Notes: a model not told the origin generated them from the letters alone. Counted from the first letter of the stretch, positions 35,298-48,807 are shown. The stretch is 64,000 nucleotides of DNA from Chrysomallon squamiferum (GCA_012295275.1 CM022672.1:20276894-20340893); one strand, 5' to 3'. Program-made: numbers and translations.

Positions 35298-38200
35298 ATT
35301 AAAAAAATACAAAAATGTAAAAATAACAAAGGTCCAACAAACCTGAAGGAGTTTCATGTTGTTTGGAAAATCACCCTGAAGTAATTCTTCACGAACTAAC
35401 CTACAGAAATATATTTTAAAAAAATCAAAATCAAATAAATAAATAAATAAATAAATTATATAGTTTAGAATTGAAGAAAACACAGTTTTTCTTGAATTTT
35501 AATATAGAAAAATAATTTCAAAGGGGAATTATTATTTATTTTCTACTAGTTAAAATGCACAGAAAAGTGTACTTCATGGTTGTTACTGTTAAAAGACAAT
35601 TACTCTCCCAAATAAATACAGAATTTTGAAAACAAAATGAAAACATTCTACTTACACCAACATTGCAACAGCTATCTTGATAAGGAAATTAAACCTGTGC
35701 TCATCAGCAAATAGTGAATCCCAAATCCGCAGAACATCTGAAAACAAAAACAAATTCATTTCTTACACATATGTTTACCACAAGAATAAAATATAATCTT
35801 CGAAATATGGAGAAAAAAATTCCAGATTGTTAAAAGTGCATTTTTGATGGCAAGAACAAAATCATCTAAAACATTTGGTATATCTTCACAAGTTCTCTTT
35901 TTGTTGCTTTTAGATAACAAACACAGAAAATGTCAACATCCAGTTATCCTCATGGTCGTGCCAATTTATTATGATAGTGTTTTATTAGCAAAATTCCTAA
36001 AATATGTTATAAATTTACTTAACAAAAATCTATTGCGAATTACCCATTCAGAAATGGAATAAATAGTTTGAGTATGTTTTACACAGAAAGCTAATAATTA
36101 AAAAAAAATCATTAATGTCACCTGGGAGAGGAAATTCTTGAGACAGAAGCAAAGTGAGCCAGCGGAAGGCGTAGTATTGTGGTTTCAAATCCTGTTCTTT
36201 GAGAAGATGCCAAAGAGGTGGATCCCGTTCTTCAAGCTCTTTGTACAGCTGGTCCATTATGTATCCTGTGTAAAACAAATCTAACATTACATATCATGTG
36301 TACAATAAATACAGTATTATACGTCCTGTGTGAAATATATGTAACATTATACATTTAGTGTAAAATAAACATAACGTTATATATATATATATATATATAT
36401 AGTGAAAAACAATTCTCACATTATATATCCTGTCTAAAACAAATATAACATTATACATTTTGAGTAAAACAAATATAATATTATATGCAGTGTAATGAAA
36501 TATAACATTATATATCCTGTGTTAAACAAATGTAACATCATATAACATGTGAAATAAACATAAGATTATATAATTTATTTATAACAAGCTTAACATAATA
36601 ATCCATGTAGAGCTGTCACTTAAAGAGACTAGTTTTGACTTTTCTGTTCACTGTAAAAAGTTTAAATTAAATAAAATTTATTTATGACAGTACCTCACTA
36701 TTGCTAAATAATTTTGTTAAAATTATTTTCTTATGAACAGTTGACTTGATGTCAAACTTGTGTATTTGTATTAAGGAGAGAAAACCTACTGCAACCACAT
36801 TATATGACATACAAAATTAGAAATAATCAATTGCAGCCTTTGATATGGAAGCCATGATGTATTTCTTTTTACATACCTATCCCACACTGAGACTCGTCCA
36901 ATGTCTTGATAAAATTGTCTCTGATTTCTGCCATTAGGTTGGTGAAACAGAAAAATGAATCAGCCTCTGCAAATTCTGAAAATAATTGTTTAATCCTATG
37001 TTAAAACACAAAATAATTTAACTGCATTTAAAATAAAAAAAAGTAATTTAATTTTACTTACAGTGCAAAACAGTTTAAGTGTATATAATTTTTAAATTTT
37101 ATTGTTGTAAGTAAAAATAACTGTATATGGTAATATAAAATAAGTTAAGTTGATGCAGAAAATTATTCTTTCATTTAAAAGTTTAGTTGTATTCAATAAA
37201 CAAAGTAATTTAATTATATTGTGAAAGTTTGTAAAATACCAAAAAATAAAAATAATAAACAATAATAATCAAAAATAATAATAAAAAAGACAGAATTCTA
37301 TATAACATATATTAAAACAATTATTTTTATATTATTTACTGATAAATTGTCTTGTAAACTAACAAATTTAATTACATTTAATAAAGTATAACAATTTAAT
37401 GTTAGATAATATTTAGACCACAAAATTCAATATTATCACAAAATCTGGATTATTTACTTTAATTTTAATTTCAAATATACAGTATTATGTATCACCCTTT
37501 TACTTTTTCCTTAACATCAACAGCAAATCACAAATCATTTTTACCTCGACACTCTGTATCTGGGTCCACTGCAAATGTGTAGTAGATTGGACCTAGTATT
37601 TCATTCATACCCTGAAAAATTAAATGACTATATATGTACTCAAATTTTCAAAGTACAATAGTCTACAACAATCATCTATCTAGTAAAGATTGTCATAATT
37701 TGCCATGATGTTTTTTATGCCACAGAATATATTCAGAATTCTTTTAATATTTATTTTATAATTCACAGTTCAAAACTAGTGGCAACTGACACAGAAAATA
37801 TTGTTCATATATCTGTTGATTCAGACATTTTCTTAAATGAAGGGTTCAGATTATTAATGCTATTCCTGATCCCAGTTATATACTAAGTTTATAATAATTA
37901 TATGAATACTTTTGAATACAAACATATTTTTTTCTTTTTAACTTACATGATTTAAAAGCAAAATTAATATATATATATAATTGTAAAAGCAAATAAATAA
38001 ATTTAAATAAATAAAAATTATTTTGTTCTAAATGAACAGTTTTCATATAAGCAACATAGTTACATAATAACAGCTGAGAAAATTTCTAAAATAATGAAAC
38101 AAATAAAGAAACTAATTATGAAATTCAACACACACACACACACAAATGCAAATATAAATGTTCTTTTACCTGCACATACTTGAGCCCAGGATTAAGTTTT

Positions 38201-39039
38201 GCATAAATAAATAGAATTCTTTCAACCACCTCCCAGTGGGCCTCTTCACCTTTAGCCAACACAATGTAAGCATCACTTGGCTTCCTTCGGCTGCAAATCA
38301 TCTAAAATTAATTTTACTACATGAAAAAACAACAACAACAAAACAACATACACAATAACAACAATGATAATAATAATAATAATCCCCACAAAAAAAAAAA
38401 CATCAAATATAATAGGTACTGTTCATAAACAAGCCTCATTTTGTTCCAAAGTATCATTGTTAAGAGCCACTTTTGGTTATATTTATTATTTATCCATGAT
38501 AAAATTTTAAAAAAACTAAGAATGCTGCCCTTGTTTGGCACATTCTGGACTTATTTTGCTTTTGGTCAAATCCTGAATCAATGTACTCAAAAACTAAGAT
38601 GTGATTTTTGTAATCAATGATAAACTTTAATAAAATACTAGTTGCTGCTTATCAGCACCAAAAATTATTCCTCCTGTATCTTCATCTGAAAATCTAATAC
38701 ATGGACATGTATGCACACACAGAGGTCAAGAAAAAAAGCATGCACTGATATACATATTAATGCACAGATACAACACACCCACATGCACGTACACACACTG
38801 ATTCATTCAGATAATGAAAACAAAAATGTATTCAAATGACACACTTTACCTCAGTCATTCCTGCACGGTTTCTGGCGACTGTTTCTGATCGAAGGACTGA
38901 CTGTTCAACCCTTTTTCTCAAGGTTTCCACATTTGTGCTGTCGTTAACAAGTTCATCACAAGGAAACTCTGTGGCTCTTTGGAAAAAAAACAGATCTGGA
39001 CATAACCTCCTGAAAATAATAATAATCATAATTATAATA

Positions 39040-39074
<35 letters not shown>

Positions 39075-39303
39075 TAATAAAAATTAATAAAAATTTGTGT
39101 CTTTTAATAAAATATGTAGAGAATATATGGATTAAATTTCTAACGCTTTTGGTATTTCTGGTGTATTTCGTAAAATAAAAAATAAAAAAATTAAATTAAA
39201 TTAAATAAATATATCAATTAATTAATTAATTAATAATGATAATAATAATAACAGTAATAGTAGTAGTAGTAGTAATAACAGTAATAATAACAATAATAAT
39301 AAC

Positions 39304-39343
<40 letters not shown>

Positions 39344-39804
39344 TCATTGATGACTTTTAAATAATATAATACAGTAAAATACAAACCTGCAGTCTTTATC
39401 TATCTGCACCAGCATTTCATTATCTTTAAAAATCACATGCCACTGACTGTCAGGATTTGGGTTCAGTGGCTGCAGATTAAAAATATCTTAATACCATCAG
39501 TAAAATAATTTAATACACAAAAAACATACTTTTTTATACAGTAGCAGTTTTAATTATTATGATGTCATTTTTCTGCAGCAATAAGTTAAAAATAACAGGC
39601 TTTTTTATTTATTTATGTAAAATAAATTTCAAGCGATTTATTTCAGCTACAATAAACATAACAGAAAGATATGTTCAAATATATATGTAAATTACAAAAA
39701 TCATCAAAAAATTAGATCCTTAAAAGACAGAAGTTATGGGCTATTTTAAGATTTGTTTCAAAAACAAAACAAACAACAATAAAAAAAATAAAAAATTAGA
39801 AAAA

Positions 39805-39839
<35 letters not shown>

Positions 39840-41002
39840 AAAAATTAAAAAAATTAAAAAGTTTGAGATTGCTGATAAAAGAATTGCTTTTGACTTAATT
39901 ATGGCAAAATAAATAAATAAATAAATAAATAAATATAAAAAAAATTAAATAATAAAATTAAGTAAAATTTAAAAAACAAATTAAAAACAAATATAAATAA
40001 AAAAAAATTGCTGCTGAGAACTAAAAACTTACTAGAGTAATATATTACCCCCAATGTTTTATGTTTTGCCGATTACTGAAATAAAAAGAGTACTAACATG
40101 ATCTTCTTGATCTCCTGAATTTGCCTTTTTTCCTGGGTCTATAATCAACTCCTGTATGAACTGTCTGTACAGTGTTCTGAAGAAGACAAGAATACTAATT
40201 CAAACACTTCAATATTCTTGTTCTTTAACATCTGAATAAAATTTCAATTAACTGTTGTTAACACTTTATTACAAATTATTGTCATGAAAAGGAAAAACTG
40301 TACCTTTGTTTTGTTAATGTACTTTTCCATTCTGTTTTCTTCAAAGAAAGGTAATTTAAAAGAATCTATGGGGAAAAAGATATATACATATTATTAATAA
40401 ATGATAATATCATCAGAAAATTAAACAAGAGCCTATAAAAGTTTAATGGTTTGATACATGCCTAAGGCAGGATGAATCATTGGGTCAGTTCTCTGTTCAC
40501 ATTTACACACTGAAACCAATGATCTATGAATATTTATCAAAGGCTACGCCATGCTTTTTCCAGGTAAAAAGGAAGGTGTATAAATAAATTATCCCTTTTT
40601 GTTAAGAAAAATATGTAATAGTTGACCTCCAATGGCTAAATTGCCTACCATAGAAATATAATCAATATATTCTGTCATTAAAGAAAATATGATTGAAACA
40701 TTTTAACATCAAATAGTCTTTTCTCGTTTTTAATTATTGATGGGAATATTATCTTAAACAATTCTGATAATTATTTTTAGTAAACTGTAAATAATTACAA
40801 GAAAAAGAAGGAAAAAGAAAAGACATATCTATATTTAATCAATATCTGTAGCATATCATATACAAAATCTCTAAAGATTTCTAGTACATTATATATTAAT
40901 GCTATGAATTAAAAACTCCTACTCCACAACAACAGCTTTCTTATCTAATCATACCTTCCAGCATTTTGATCTATAACCTGATTCAAAAGGGCAGCCTGAA
41001 AA

Positions 41003-41036
<34 letters not shown>

Positions 41037-41959
41037 TATATTTTGAAAAAATAAATAACATAGTACTAATAGTAGTAATAGTAATAATAATAAAATAAAG
41101 AAAGGAAAAATAGCAACAATGACATTAATGGATACTGATAACATACTAATATACTAGTTCACATAATAGTTAAATAATAATTTTATTTGTCTAGTATTTA
41201 TAACAAACCGCAATGTGATGCAGGGTATGAATAAAGATATCAATCTTTAGTATAACAGGAATTTCCAGTGTGAATTTAATTACTTCCCAATGAGAGGTTT
41301 ACTTCTTTGTAGTTAGAATCTTCGATTATGATAATAATTTAATAATAATAAAAAAGTTACCGAAGTGCATGTACATGGAGTGTTTTCACTCTCCTGACAT
41401 CTTATCACAAAGAAAATTATAAAAATACGTTTACAGAATGAATATTTCACTGCAAAGTTCTTGTATCTCTTATCATCAGTATTTAACAAATGATTTAAGT
41501 TTCGGTCCCTCCAACAACATGATAACTGAGTATAACTATGAGAATATAAAATTAAAATGTTTTTTAGCCGCCGTACTTCTCTAGAGCTTGTTTAGTTGGG
41601 TTTTGTCGTTAAAACAAAAACAACATATTTAAATATAGCTGAATGATTTGTATTGTTTTACAATTCAATCCGTCTGATCATATCTAACTTTTGGTTCTCA
41701 AATTAAAATACGTCATTAGTCAAGGCTAAATGAATTGTTGTCTTGTTTACCATTAAAACTCAACTTCCGCAACTTCTTTATGTCGATAACGTCACAACTC
41801 AAAGCGCTTTCAAATTCCTTCAGCCTGAAATGTTCGAAAAATAAATATTTTTGTATAATGATGACAACATTTCAAGTTTATTCATTCATATTATATAGAA
41901 TAATATTTAGGGGGCGTTTCCAATTCAAAAATCACTAACCTTGCCTTGTAGGCAGCCAT
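34642..41959 (-). CDS. TBC1D13: TBC1 domain family member 13, Rab GTPase-activating protein, 15 exons
   Basis: TBC-domain GAP; the vertebrate protein acts on Rab35 in membrane traffic. Exons in coding order (- strand): 41940-41959, 41751-41824, 40955-40995, 40304-40365, 40098-40176, 39387-39469, 38850-39009, 38170-38301, 37545-37611, 36877-36975, 36122-36265, 35656-35737, 35343-35400, 35149-35213, 34642-34777. They join in frame to 1302 bases, 433 residues (human about 400). Seen: KLRKLSFNG near 25-32, HPLNPNPDS, the arginine-finger motif IDKDCRRLCPD (finger Arg about 121), LRKRVEQ, VARNRAGMT, the glutamine-finger motif YVQGMNEI (Gln 217), NLMAEIRDNFIKTL, FRWLTLLLSQEF and DVLRIWDSLFAD. Both catalytic fingers are present, so GAP activity is expected. 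The C-terminus has an extension beyond the human end. A 30-bp minisatellite abuts exon 11. All introns are GT-AG. Confidence 0.95.
35226..35300. repeat. A-rich / AAAT microsatellite upstream of TBC1D13 exon 14
   Basis: Poly-A, AAT and AAAT units on the + strand, which read on the transcribed - strand as a T-rich tract running into the exon 14 acceptor (ATTCCAG). Confidence 0.85.
36257..36595 (-). repeat. 30-bp minisatellite made of copies of the TBC1D13 exon 11 3' splice site
   Basis: Eleven units start with TTAT or a variant at 36257, 36287, 36317, 36347, 36377, 36421, 36451, 36481, 36508, 36538 and 36566, mostly exactly 30 bases apart; unit 5 is expanded by an AT run. On the - strand a unit reads TGTTAGATTTGTTTTACACAG then GATACATAA, where the AG is the actual acceptor of exon 11 (exon begins at 36265). 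Units at 36317, 36421 and 36508 keep an intact pyrimidine-rich stretch plus CAG, giving potential acceptors after 36326, 36430 and 36517. Others have lost the AG. Confidence 0.85.
39014..39343. repeat. AAT-rich microsatellite cluster in TBC1D13 intron 6
   Basis: AAT runs at 39014-39072 and a compound AAT/AAC/AGT run at about 39229-39343. The first begins five bases beyond the exon 7 boundary, so on the - strand ATT units form most of the tract leading to the acceptor. Confidence 0.9.
39795..40012. repeat. AAAT-rich simple sequence in TBC1D13 intron 5
   Basis: Two tracts of AAAT units (about 39801-39840 and 39906-39935) with flanking A-rich sequence. Confidence 0.85.
40447..40690 (+). mobile_element. 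Degenerate tRNA-derived SINE, copy 2 (TBC1D13 intron 3)
   Basis: The same SINE body as at 26095: CATTGGGTCAGTTCT, then TATCAAAGGC, CCATGCTTTTTCC, GGTGTATAAATAAATTATCC, CTTTTTGTTAAGAAAAAT and CCTCCAATGGCTAAAT in the order expected. The tRNA-related head is truncated. It is antisense to TBC1D13. Confidence 0.62.
40999..41045. repeat. Poly-A plus AT microsatellite at the TBC1D13 exon 3 acceptor
   Basis: On the - strand this is an (AT)n run followed by about 23 T and then CAG, so simple sequence supplies the whole polypyrimidine tract of exon 3 (high end 40995). Confidence 0.9.
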
Positions 41960-42086
41960 TCTATGTTTACATACTACACGCATGTGCAAAGATTTATAGA
42001 GCACATTCGATTGGTGAGTGCAGGATACATTGTTATTCTCTTTTAAGCAAACTTTTACCATTATGTATTACCAGTATGTCGTTTGA

Positions 42087-42121
<35 letters not shown>

Positions 42122-44400
42122 GCCATTAAATATAATGAAAAATATAACTTGTTTTTAAGTCCTTTTTTTAAGATGTTAAAAATAATATTGCTTTAATTTT
42201 AAAATATAGTCGTAAACTAATAACTGCAAAAAAAAACAGCCTAACAACAACAGTTCTAGTTCTGCTTCTAGCAGTAATAACAGTAATAATGGTAATTGCA
42301 GTAGTTGTGTCAGTTGTTGTTGTCGTCAACAATGAAATGTAACTACATCTACAGACTACACAACTAATTTTATTAAACCTGTAAAATTATATCAAAGGAT
42401 TTATGTGCATGCGTACAAATATTATTGTTTTTTCTATTACTCTGATATAGTTAAACTTTATTCACGTTTCGAGTAAACGAATGGAACCTTTTTTAATTCA
42501 AAGGAAGTTGTTGGATAAAAGGAAATAGATGCTCGTACCTGTTTTGGAAAACCGAAAAGGGCGACAAACTCTGTGGTAAACATTTTCTATTTATGATTTG
42601 TTTCAGTGATCTCATTGAATTACGAATATTTTGAAATTATTATTGTGAAGAACCGATTTTTATTTTTATTTTATTTTGTTTTGTTTTGTTTTATTTTATT
42701 TTGATACAGAAAATTAAAAATAATACATTTATTTCAAAGAAGAGCAAAGTCGAAATCAGAATGGATTAATATTTCGGAATTTATATGTTTTAACTAATAA
42801 ATTAAGTAACAGTGTGAATGAACACATAAGGAAATGAGAAAGATTAATTGGTTGTTTTAATACAGTTACTGTAATATATTAGATCATCAATAACAGTGAC
42901 AGTACATTTTAGTTGAAATTCCTAAATTAGTCACAACACTAGTACAGATGTAATAATATTAAAAATACCAACAACAATATTTATAAAATTAGTTTTTAAA
43001 AAAGTTTTAAATCAGCCAACATGTATGCATAATTCTCCTCTCTCTCTCTTTTTAAATTTTTTTTTTTTTTTTTATCATTAATACAAACAATGGTGCTGAT
43101 TTAGGACTATTAGTTTAAAAAACCAAACAAAAAAACCCAACATAACTGACAAATCTTAGGACAGTAGTTGTCAACTCTACAAATGGCATTAGATGAATGT
43201 AGATTGCAAGTATAACTCTAAGGTATGATGTGTCACAGATGCAGTCCTCTTCAATACCTCAGTTAGATAATCTTCCATTCCAACTAATCCCTAAGCCAAG
43301 TTAAGCAAAGGTCCTTACCTTAGACAAGAAAGAGGCATTTAAAAGATGCTTTGCTGCCAACTATAGTATTTCAGCAAAAACAATGATTAAATTTAGTATT
43401 ATTGTTTTAAATCATAGAAAATAGTCTTGTTTATTAAAAAACAAAAAGCACATCTCTTCAAATGCACTACAATAATACTAACAAGACCAGTTTTAATGGT
43501 TTGCATATATCTTTTTTCTTTTTAAGAGGATAAAGAAGTGAGAAAATATGAGAAAAACCATGATAGAGACTTTTTGAAGAAATCTGATAAAATACTTGGT
43601 AAAAAAAAAGTCCCATCCAAAACAGGTTTAATACACTGAATATAGAGAGCCCTTAAAAGGTTAGAAACGTTATTAAAACCTATTTAAATTATTACAGATT
43701 CTTCTTAGAAACAAGAAGCCATATCTAAAACGGATATGTAGGTTTAGGTCAAAGAACTGCTGGTGGGTAAAATGTTGTTCAGCAAGGACTAGCTTTACAA
43801 GTCCAAAAATGATTTTAATTCTTTTTAAATTTTCTAATTAATAAGTGTTGAAGAGTTCCATATATAACTTTTTGTTATTGGTAAATTTTTAAATGTTTTT
43901 AAATGATGCCATTTTATTCATATGAGTCATTGATTTATTGGAATTCATGTCTCTTTTGTCATGAACATTATATGAGTTTGTATAAGTATTATTTTTTTTA
44001 AATGTTGATAAATTTAATTACAGATGTGTAGAAACTGAGGAAAAAATATCTTCAAATATTTAATTGAGGCTATGCAACTATATTTTTAAAACCACTCAAA
44101 GAAATCCTTTTGGGCAATGTTTTGATGAATAGTAAACTGAATGTATATACTTTTTATTTAAGAGGCAATATGTTGCTTTCAAGAAAAAAACACGCTTAAT
44201 AAGTAGTAATTCAACATTTTCAAAAAAGCATTCAGTCACTGAATTTAGTGTCATTAAAATTAACTAACGAAAGAAAAAGGTCTACCATTTTTGCAATCTT
44301 TGAATATCTGTAACAATAATAACTTTGTTTACTACTGAAGCACAGTATCTGAAAACTTAGAACACTGTTATTTACTTAGCAGTGACACAAGGAGTTTTTC
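41960..44400. promoter_or_regulatory. Divergent intergenic region between TBC1D13 and FBXW5
   Basis: The two genes are head to head. TBC1D13 begins coding at 41959, so its promoter lies just above. The FBXW5 coding exon is preceded by an acceptor-like TTTTTCCAG at 44393-44401, so an untranslated first exon is expected upstream; a donor-like CTGTG/GTAAAC at about 42575, following a GC-richer patch at 42480-42570, is a candidate. An AAT microsatellite is at 42090-42121. No other gene is seen. Confidence 0.4.
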
Positions 44401-44445
44401 CAGTTTTGGACTGTATATTCTGTTCAAAACCAAATCCAGGAGTAA

Positions 44446-44821
44446 ATGAGAATGGACTTTCTCCCAGATAACATCCTCCTCAACATATTCAACTTCCTGA
44501 CAGTTCCAGATCTAATTCAGGCAGCTTACACATGCAAGCACTGGTACTGTGTTGCTATGGACAACCTGCTGTGGAAGAACTTATTGTATCGACGCTGGCA
44601 CATTCCTCTCAGTGTTCCAATGTTGCCAGGAAAAAACTCATGGTATGAAGAATGTAGGAGACTTGTATACATGACTCCTACTGCTCTGTCCCAGGTGATC
44701 AAGGAGCACAAGGACCAGGTCCTTCATGTCAGTTTTTCACACAACGGCAAATATTTTGCAACATCATCTAAGGATGGCTTTATCAAGGTTTGTTCTTGTG
44801 ACTGATGTTTGTAGTGCTTCA

Positions 44822-44863
<42 letters not shown>

Positions 44864-45642
44864 CAGTACTGCATCAATATTTGTTTAACAGCATCTCAGC
44901 GCATTCTAAAAATATTATCTAATATTAAATTAAAAAAAAAAAAAATAAAAAATTAAGTGCTTGAGAAGAAAATGTCTGCTGTTTAACATAGCATGGATCT
45001 GTGATTTGATGTATTATTTGTCACTGCATCTTCTAGTTCTGTGTTTTGACATTTAAATTAAATACATGTTGGTAAGAAAGACAAGTGCTTGAGAAGAAAC
45101 CATCTGCTATATTTTTAGTTGATAATTTCATTTACTTAGTGGATAAATTCATTTATGTACACTTTTCAAAGTGTAGTATTTTTGTCTTTTTTAAAGATAT
45201 GAATATCAATAAATCAGTTATTTCAAATGTAATGAGGTTTTGACTTATATTTTTCTCACAGATAATGGATTTCAGACAAAACTGATATGTGGATCTGGAT
45301 GAGAATTCATTTTCTTGTTTCACACTTTTGCAGGTGTGGACTTCAGCACACCCAGTAGTTCGGAAATACCAACATGACATGAAGCCTGAGTTCAACTGGA
45401 AGTACACACAGTATTCAGTTTTTAATGAAAGTGATACACTGCTTCTTGTTTCTGGTGTTCATTTTGGCAATATGAGTACATCAGGAGAGATTGCAGTATT
45501 TAGTATCACAGGTAAATGTACACGTAACTTTCATTTATTTGTTTAATGTGTATTGTGACTGCTGTTGTCACTGTCTGTTATTTTATATTTTTAATAATTT
45601 CTGCAGAAAGCAAAAAAGTAGATATGTTATAAACGTTTGTTT

Positions 45643-45676
<34 letters not shown>

Positions 45677-45840
45677 CTAATAAACTGATCTGAAAAAATA
45701 AAATTTAAAAGAACAGTTAGCAATAGGTAATTGATATAATTGGAAATTTTGTTTATTTATTAAATGTGATATTATTTGTGCCTTCAGTATGCAAAAGAAA
45801 TAACCAGTACAAATTAGTTTACATCTGTGCTTAAACTTGC

Positions 45841-45903
<63 letters not shown>

Positions 45904-48559
45904 ATATACATATACATATACATATATATACATACATATACACACACACATACATCTATATATTTTTTTTATTTTATATTAATTTTTTTTTTCTCCAGAT
46001 AATTTTGAATTGCAGTGTCGGGTGATCAACAAACCATATGATGTGTTTGGAGCATGGTACAATGATACACATCTTGTATCTGGAAATCTACACTGGACAG
46101 GACATCTCAACTCATGTTCAGCTCTCTGGTTAAATAAGGTTGATTATGTTCTGTTGTTTGACATTAGCTATAAAGGAAAAAAAAAAACAGTTCTTTAAAA
46201 GTTGAAATATGGCACATGTGTTTTATAAATGTTATTTATCACTGAATTATAACAAAAGAATTTTAAAAATGATTATGTACATTTTCACTATCATATTTTA
46301 ATTTCATATTCTACCAAAAAGCTTTTATTTCATTTTATTTACCAATAATATTATTACATTTATTTCAAGTAGCATATTTTAACATCATCTTCCACATATA
46401 TAACTTTTTATTAAATTTTTCACCAGGCACTTTGACGTCTATCGTTCAGCCAAAATTCTTATTTGAATTTATTCCGGTGAATAAATTAATTTTACAGTTT
46501 ATTGTTACAGGCAACTCAGGCAATAGAATCAGAACATGAATCGGTGGTGATGCAGTGGCTGAAGTTTAACAACACAAATGCTAGCTCAATTCGCACAGTT
46601 ATGATTGCCAATTGTCCTCCAGATGATGTTGGTTTTTGCTCAGAAGACTCAGACAAAATGAAGACAAACGAAGCCAGCAGTATATCTGTGGATAACAGTG
46701 TAGAAAATGGACCAGGTTGTAGTTACAAAAGAAATCAAAACTCAGTAAGTGATATTGTTGATGATGAACATCCTCTCAACGGTACTATTAAGTATCACCC
46801 TGAATACTGGGACTCCGAGTCACAAAGTGTAAAGTCAGAAAAAAAGCGGCGGAAGTTTGAAATGGACTCTGTTGATTTTCCCTGTGCTTGTTGTGATGAT
46901 GTGAATGTAAGCAGTGATTGTGATGTTGCCAGTGGCAGCAATGAATATGTATCGCAAAGTGAAAGCAGTGTGTCAGAGTATCATGACTGTGTTGAAAACC
47001 TGTCAGGCTCTAACTGTCGACAAAATCCAAATGTTGATCATTCCAGGTCTCAGAATTCTGTCTATACTTCAGCGTCGTCACTGTCAGAAAGTAGCGAGAT
47101 GTCAAAGGACAGTAATTTTTCTGATAGCAGTCTCTGTGATAAGCTTTTAATATTTACTCGAGGCACACTGACCTACACACCTCATCAGATAGGAATAAAG
47201 AGAATTAAGCCTCTGGAAACTGTGAGAGGTGGGGGAGCTACATGTACAAATGGGTCTGTGAGAATTTTACTGCCGAGTGTTGAGGATAATCAACATGGAT
47301 TGAATCGTCCACATGACGAGGTGGATCAAGTCATTGATATGGATGGTCACATCATAGGAATGAGCCTTTCTCCAGATCACAAGTAAAAACATATTTTAAA
47401 TCTGTAAATTCTTTTAAATAACAATAATATAAGACTAAAGATAAAAAAAATATTTGATGAAATTTATAATTATATCCATCCATATTTGTAAGTCTTATTT
47501 CAAGTTTTGAATCAGAAGTGTACTCAGTACTTTTTTTTTATAAGTAAAAGAAATTAAGGATTTCAGGAGTAGATATAAAATGTAAAGTCTTGTTTCTTTA
47601 TAAAGTTAAAAAAAAATAAAAAATAAAAAAAATTATTAAATGTAAAACAGTAACAGAAATACATTGAGATCTGCCCCTTTCCTGTGTAGGTATGTTTAAT
47701 ATCTTGTCCAGTAGCCAGTGATAAAAAAAAGTTGATATTTTCTACTTGAATTACAAGAAATAATGCCTTGAAAAATACAAGCTGAGATATACTTAGCTTT
47801 ATAGGTATATTGTTCTGGCAGAAGATATTTGAATATATTATATTTCTGCTTTGCATACAGGTATCTTTATGTAAACAGCCGGCCATGGCCTAAGAACTAT
47901 CACATAGAGAACCCTCTACAGCCTCCCCCAATAGCCCAGGAAATAGACATTCACGTCATTGACTTGTGTCGAATGAAGGAGGTGGGAACGATGTTGAGAT
48001 CGCACAAAGCGTACACAGCCAATGACGAATGCTTCTTTATTTTTCTCGACGTCTGCAGTGAATATGTAGCAAGGTAATAAAAAACATTGTAATACAGTTA
48101 ATTCAATTTATTCTAATTTAAATTACGTATTAATCAATCATGAAAGTTTCTTTACATTTCATGATGTCTGGAATTCATGTGTAGCAATATAATAATATAT
48201 AAGCAAACTGATATCCTGTAATAGAATAACACATAATATTTAATTTTTTAATTGTTTGCTTTTTTTGTTTTTTTTGCTGATAATCATTAAAATTTAAATA
48301 AATAGAATAATATATCTTTAAATTTTTTAGATTATTATTATTTTACTTTTTTTGCAGTGGTGCTGAAGACAAACATGGTTACATCTGGGATAGACATTAT
48401 GGAGTCTGTTTGAATAAATTCGTACACAATGATGTTGTCAACTCTGTGGCTTTCAATCCTCAGGATTCTCAGATGCTCGTTACCGTTAGTGACGACCATG
48501 AGATCAAAGTCTGGCGATCTAAACATCAGTGTAAACAGTTAGGAATTGACCAACTGTAA
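44446..48559 (+). CDS. FBXW5: F-box/WD repeat-containing protein 5, 6 coding exons
   Basis: Ubiquitin-ligase substrate receptor (SCF and CUL4-DDB1 contexts); the human protein targets SAS-6 and thereby limits centriole duplication. Coding exons: 44446-44787, 45334-45511, 45999-46138, 46511-47382, 47861-48073, 48358-48559, joining in frame to 1947 bases, 648 residues (human 566). Seen: F-box at about 3-50 (DFLPDNILLNIFNFL, CKHWYCVAM), WD-like repeats (HKDQVLHVSFSHNGKYFATS, then HGYIWDRHYG and VVNSVAFNP...IKVWRS at the end), NKPYDVFGAW, TYTPHQIGIKRIKPL, HIIGMSLSPDHKYLYVNSR and AYTANDECFFIFLDV. A second in-frame ATG at 44452 (MDFLP) is an equally good start. Residues about 263-430, encoded in one 872-base exon, form a Ser/Asp-rich insert larger than the human linker. 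AATAAA at 48691-48696 is a likely polyadenylation signal. Confidence 0.95.
45643..45960. repeat. AAT and compound TG/TA/CA microsatellites in FBXW5 intron 2
   Basis: AAT units at 45646-45675 and a TG run at 45845-45900 that passes into CATA/TATA/CACA units to 45960, ending 38 bases before the exon 3 acceptor. In the transcript the TG run becomes a UG repeat, a known binding site for TDP-43/CELF-type proteins. Confidence 0.95.
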
Positions 48560-48807
48560 TGTCAGTACATTGCATGTGAAACAGTATTTTTATTATGCAG
48601 CTTGTTTAATACGATTTTTTGGTCCCATGTGATTTGTACCCATCTTCAAAAACTATAACAGTTTTACAACATACACGTTATTATTCAATGAATAAAATTA
48701 AACAGTTGCAAAGGTAACAAAAAACACAAATGCACACAACTGTGGCCTGAAACATTTTTGTTTATCAATTGAAGAACAGGACATGTATTATTTGCTAAAG
48801 GTGCTTT

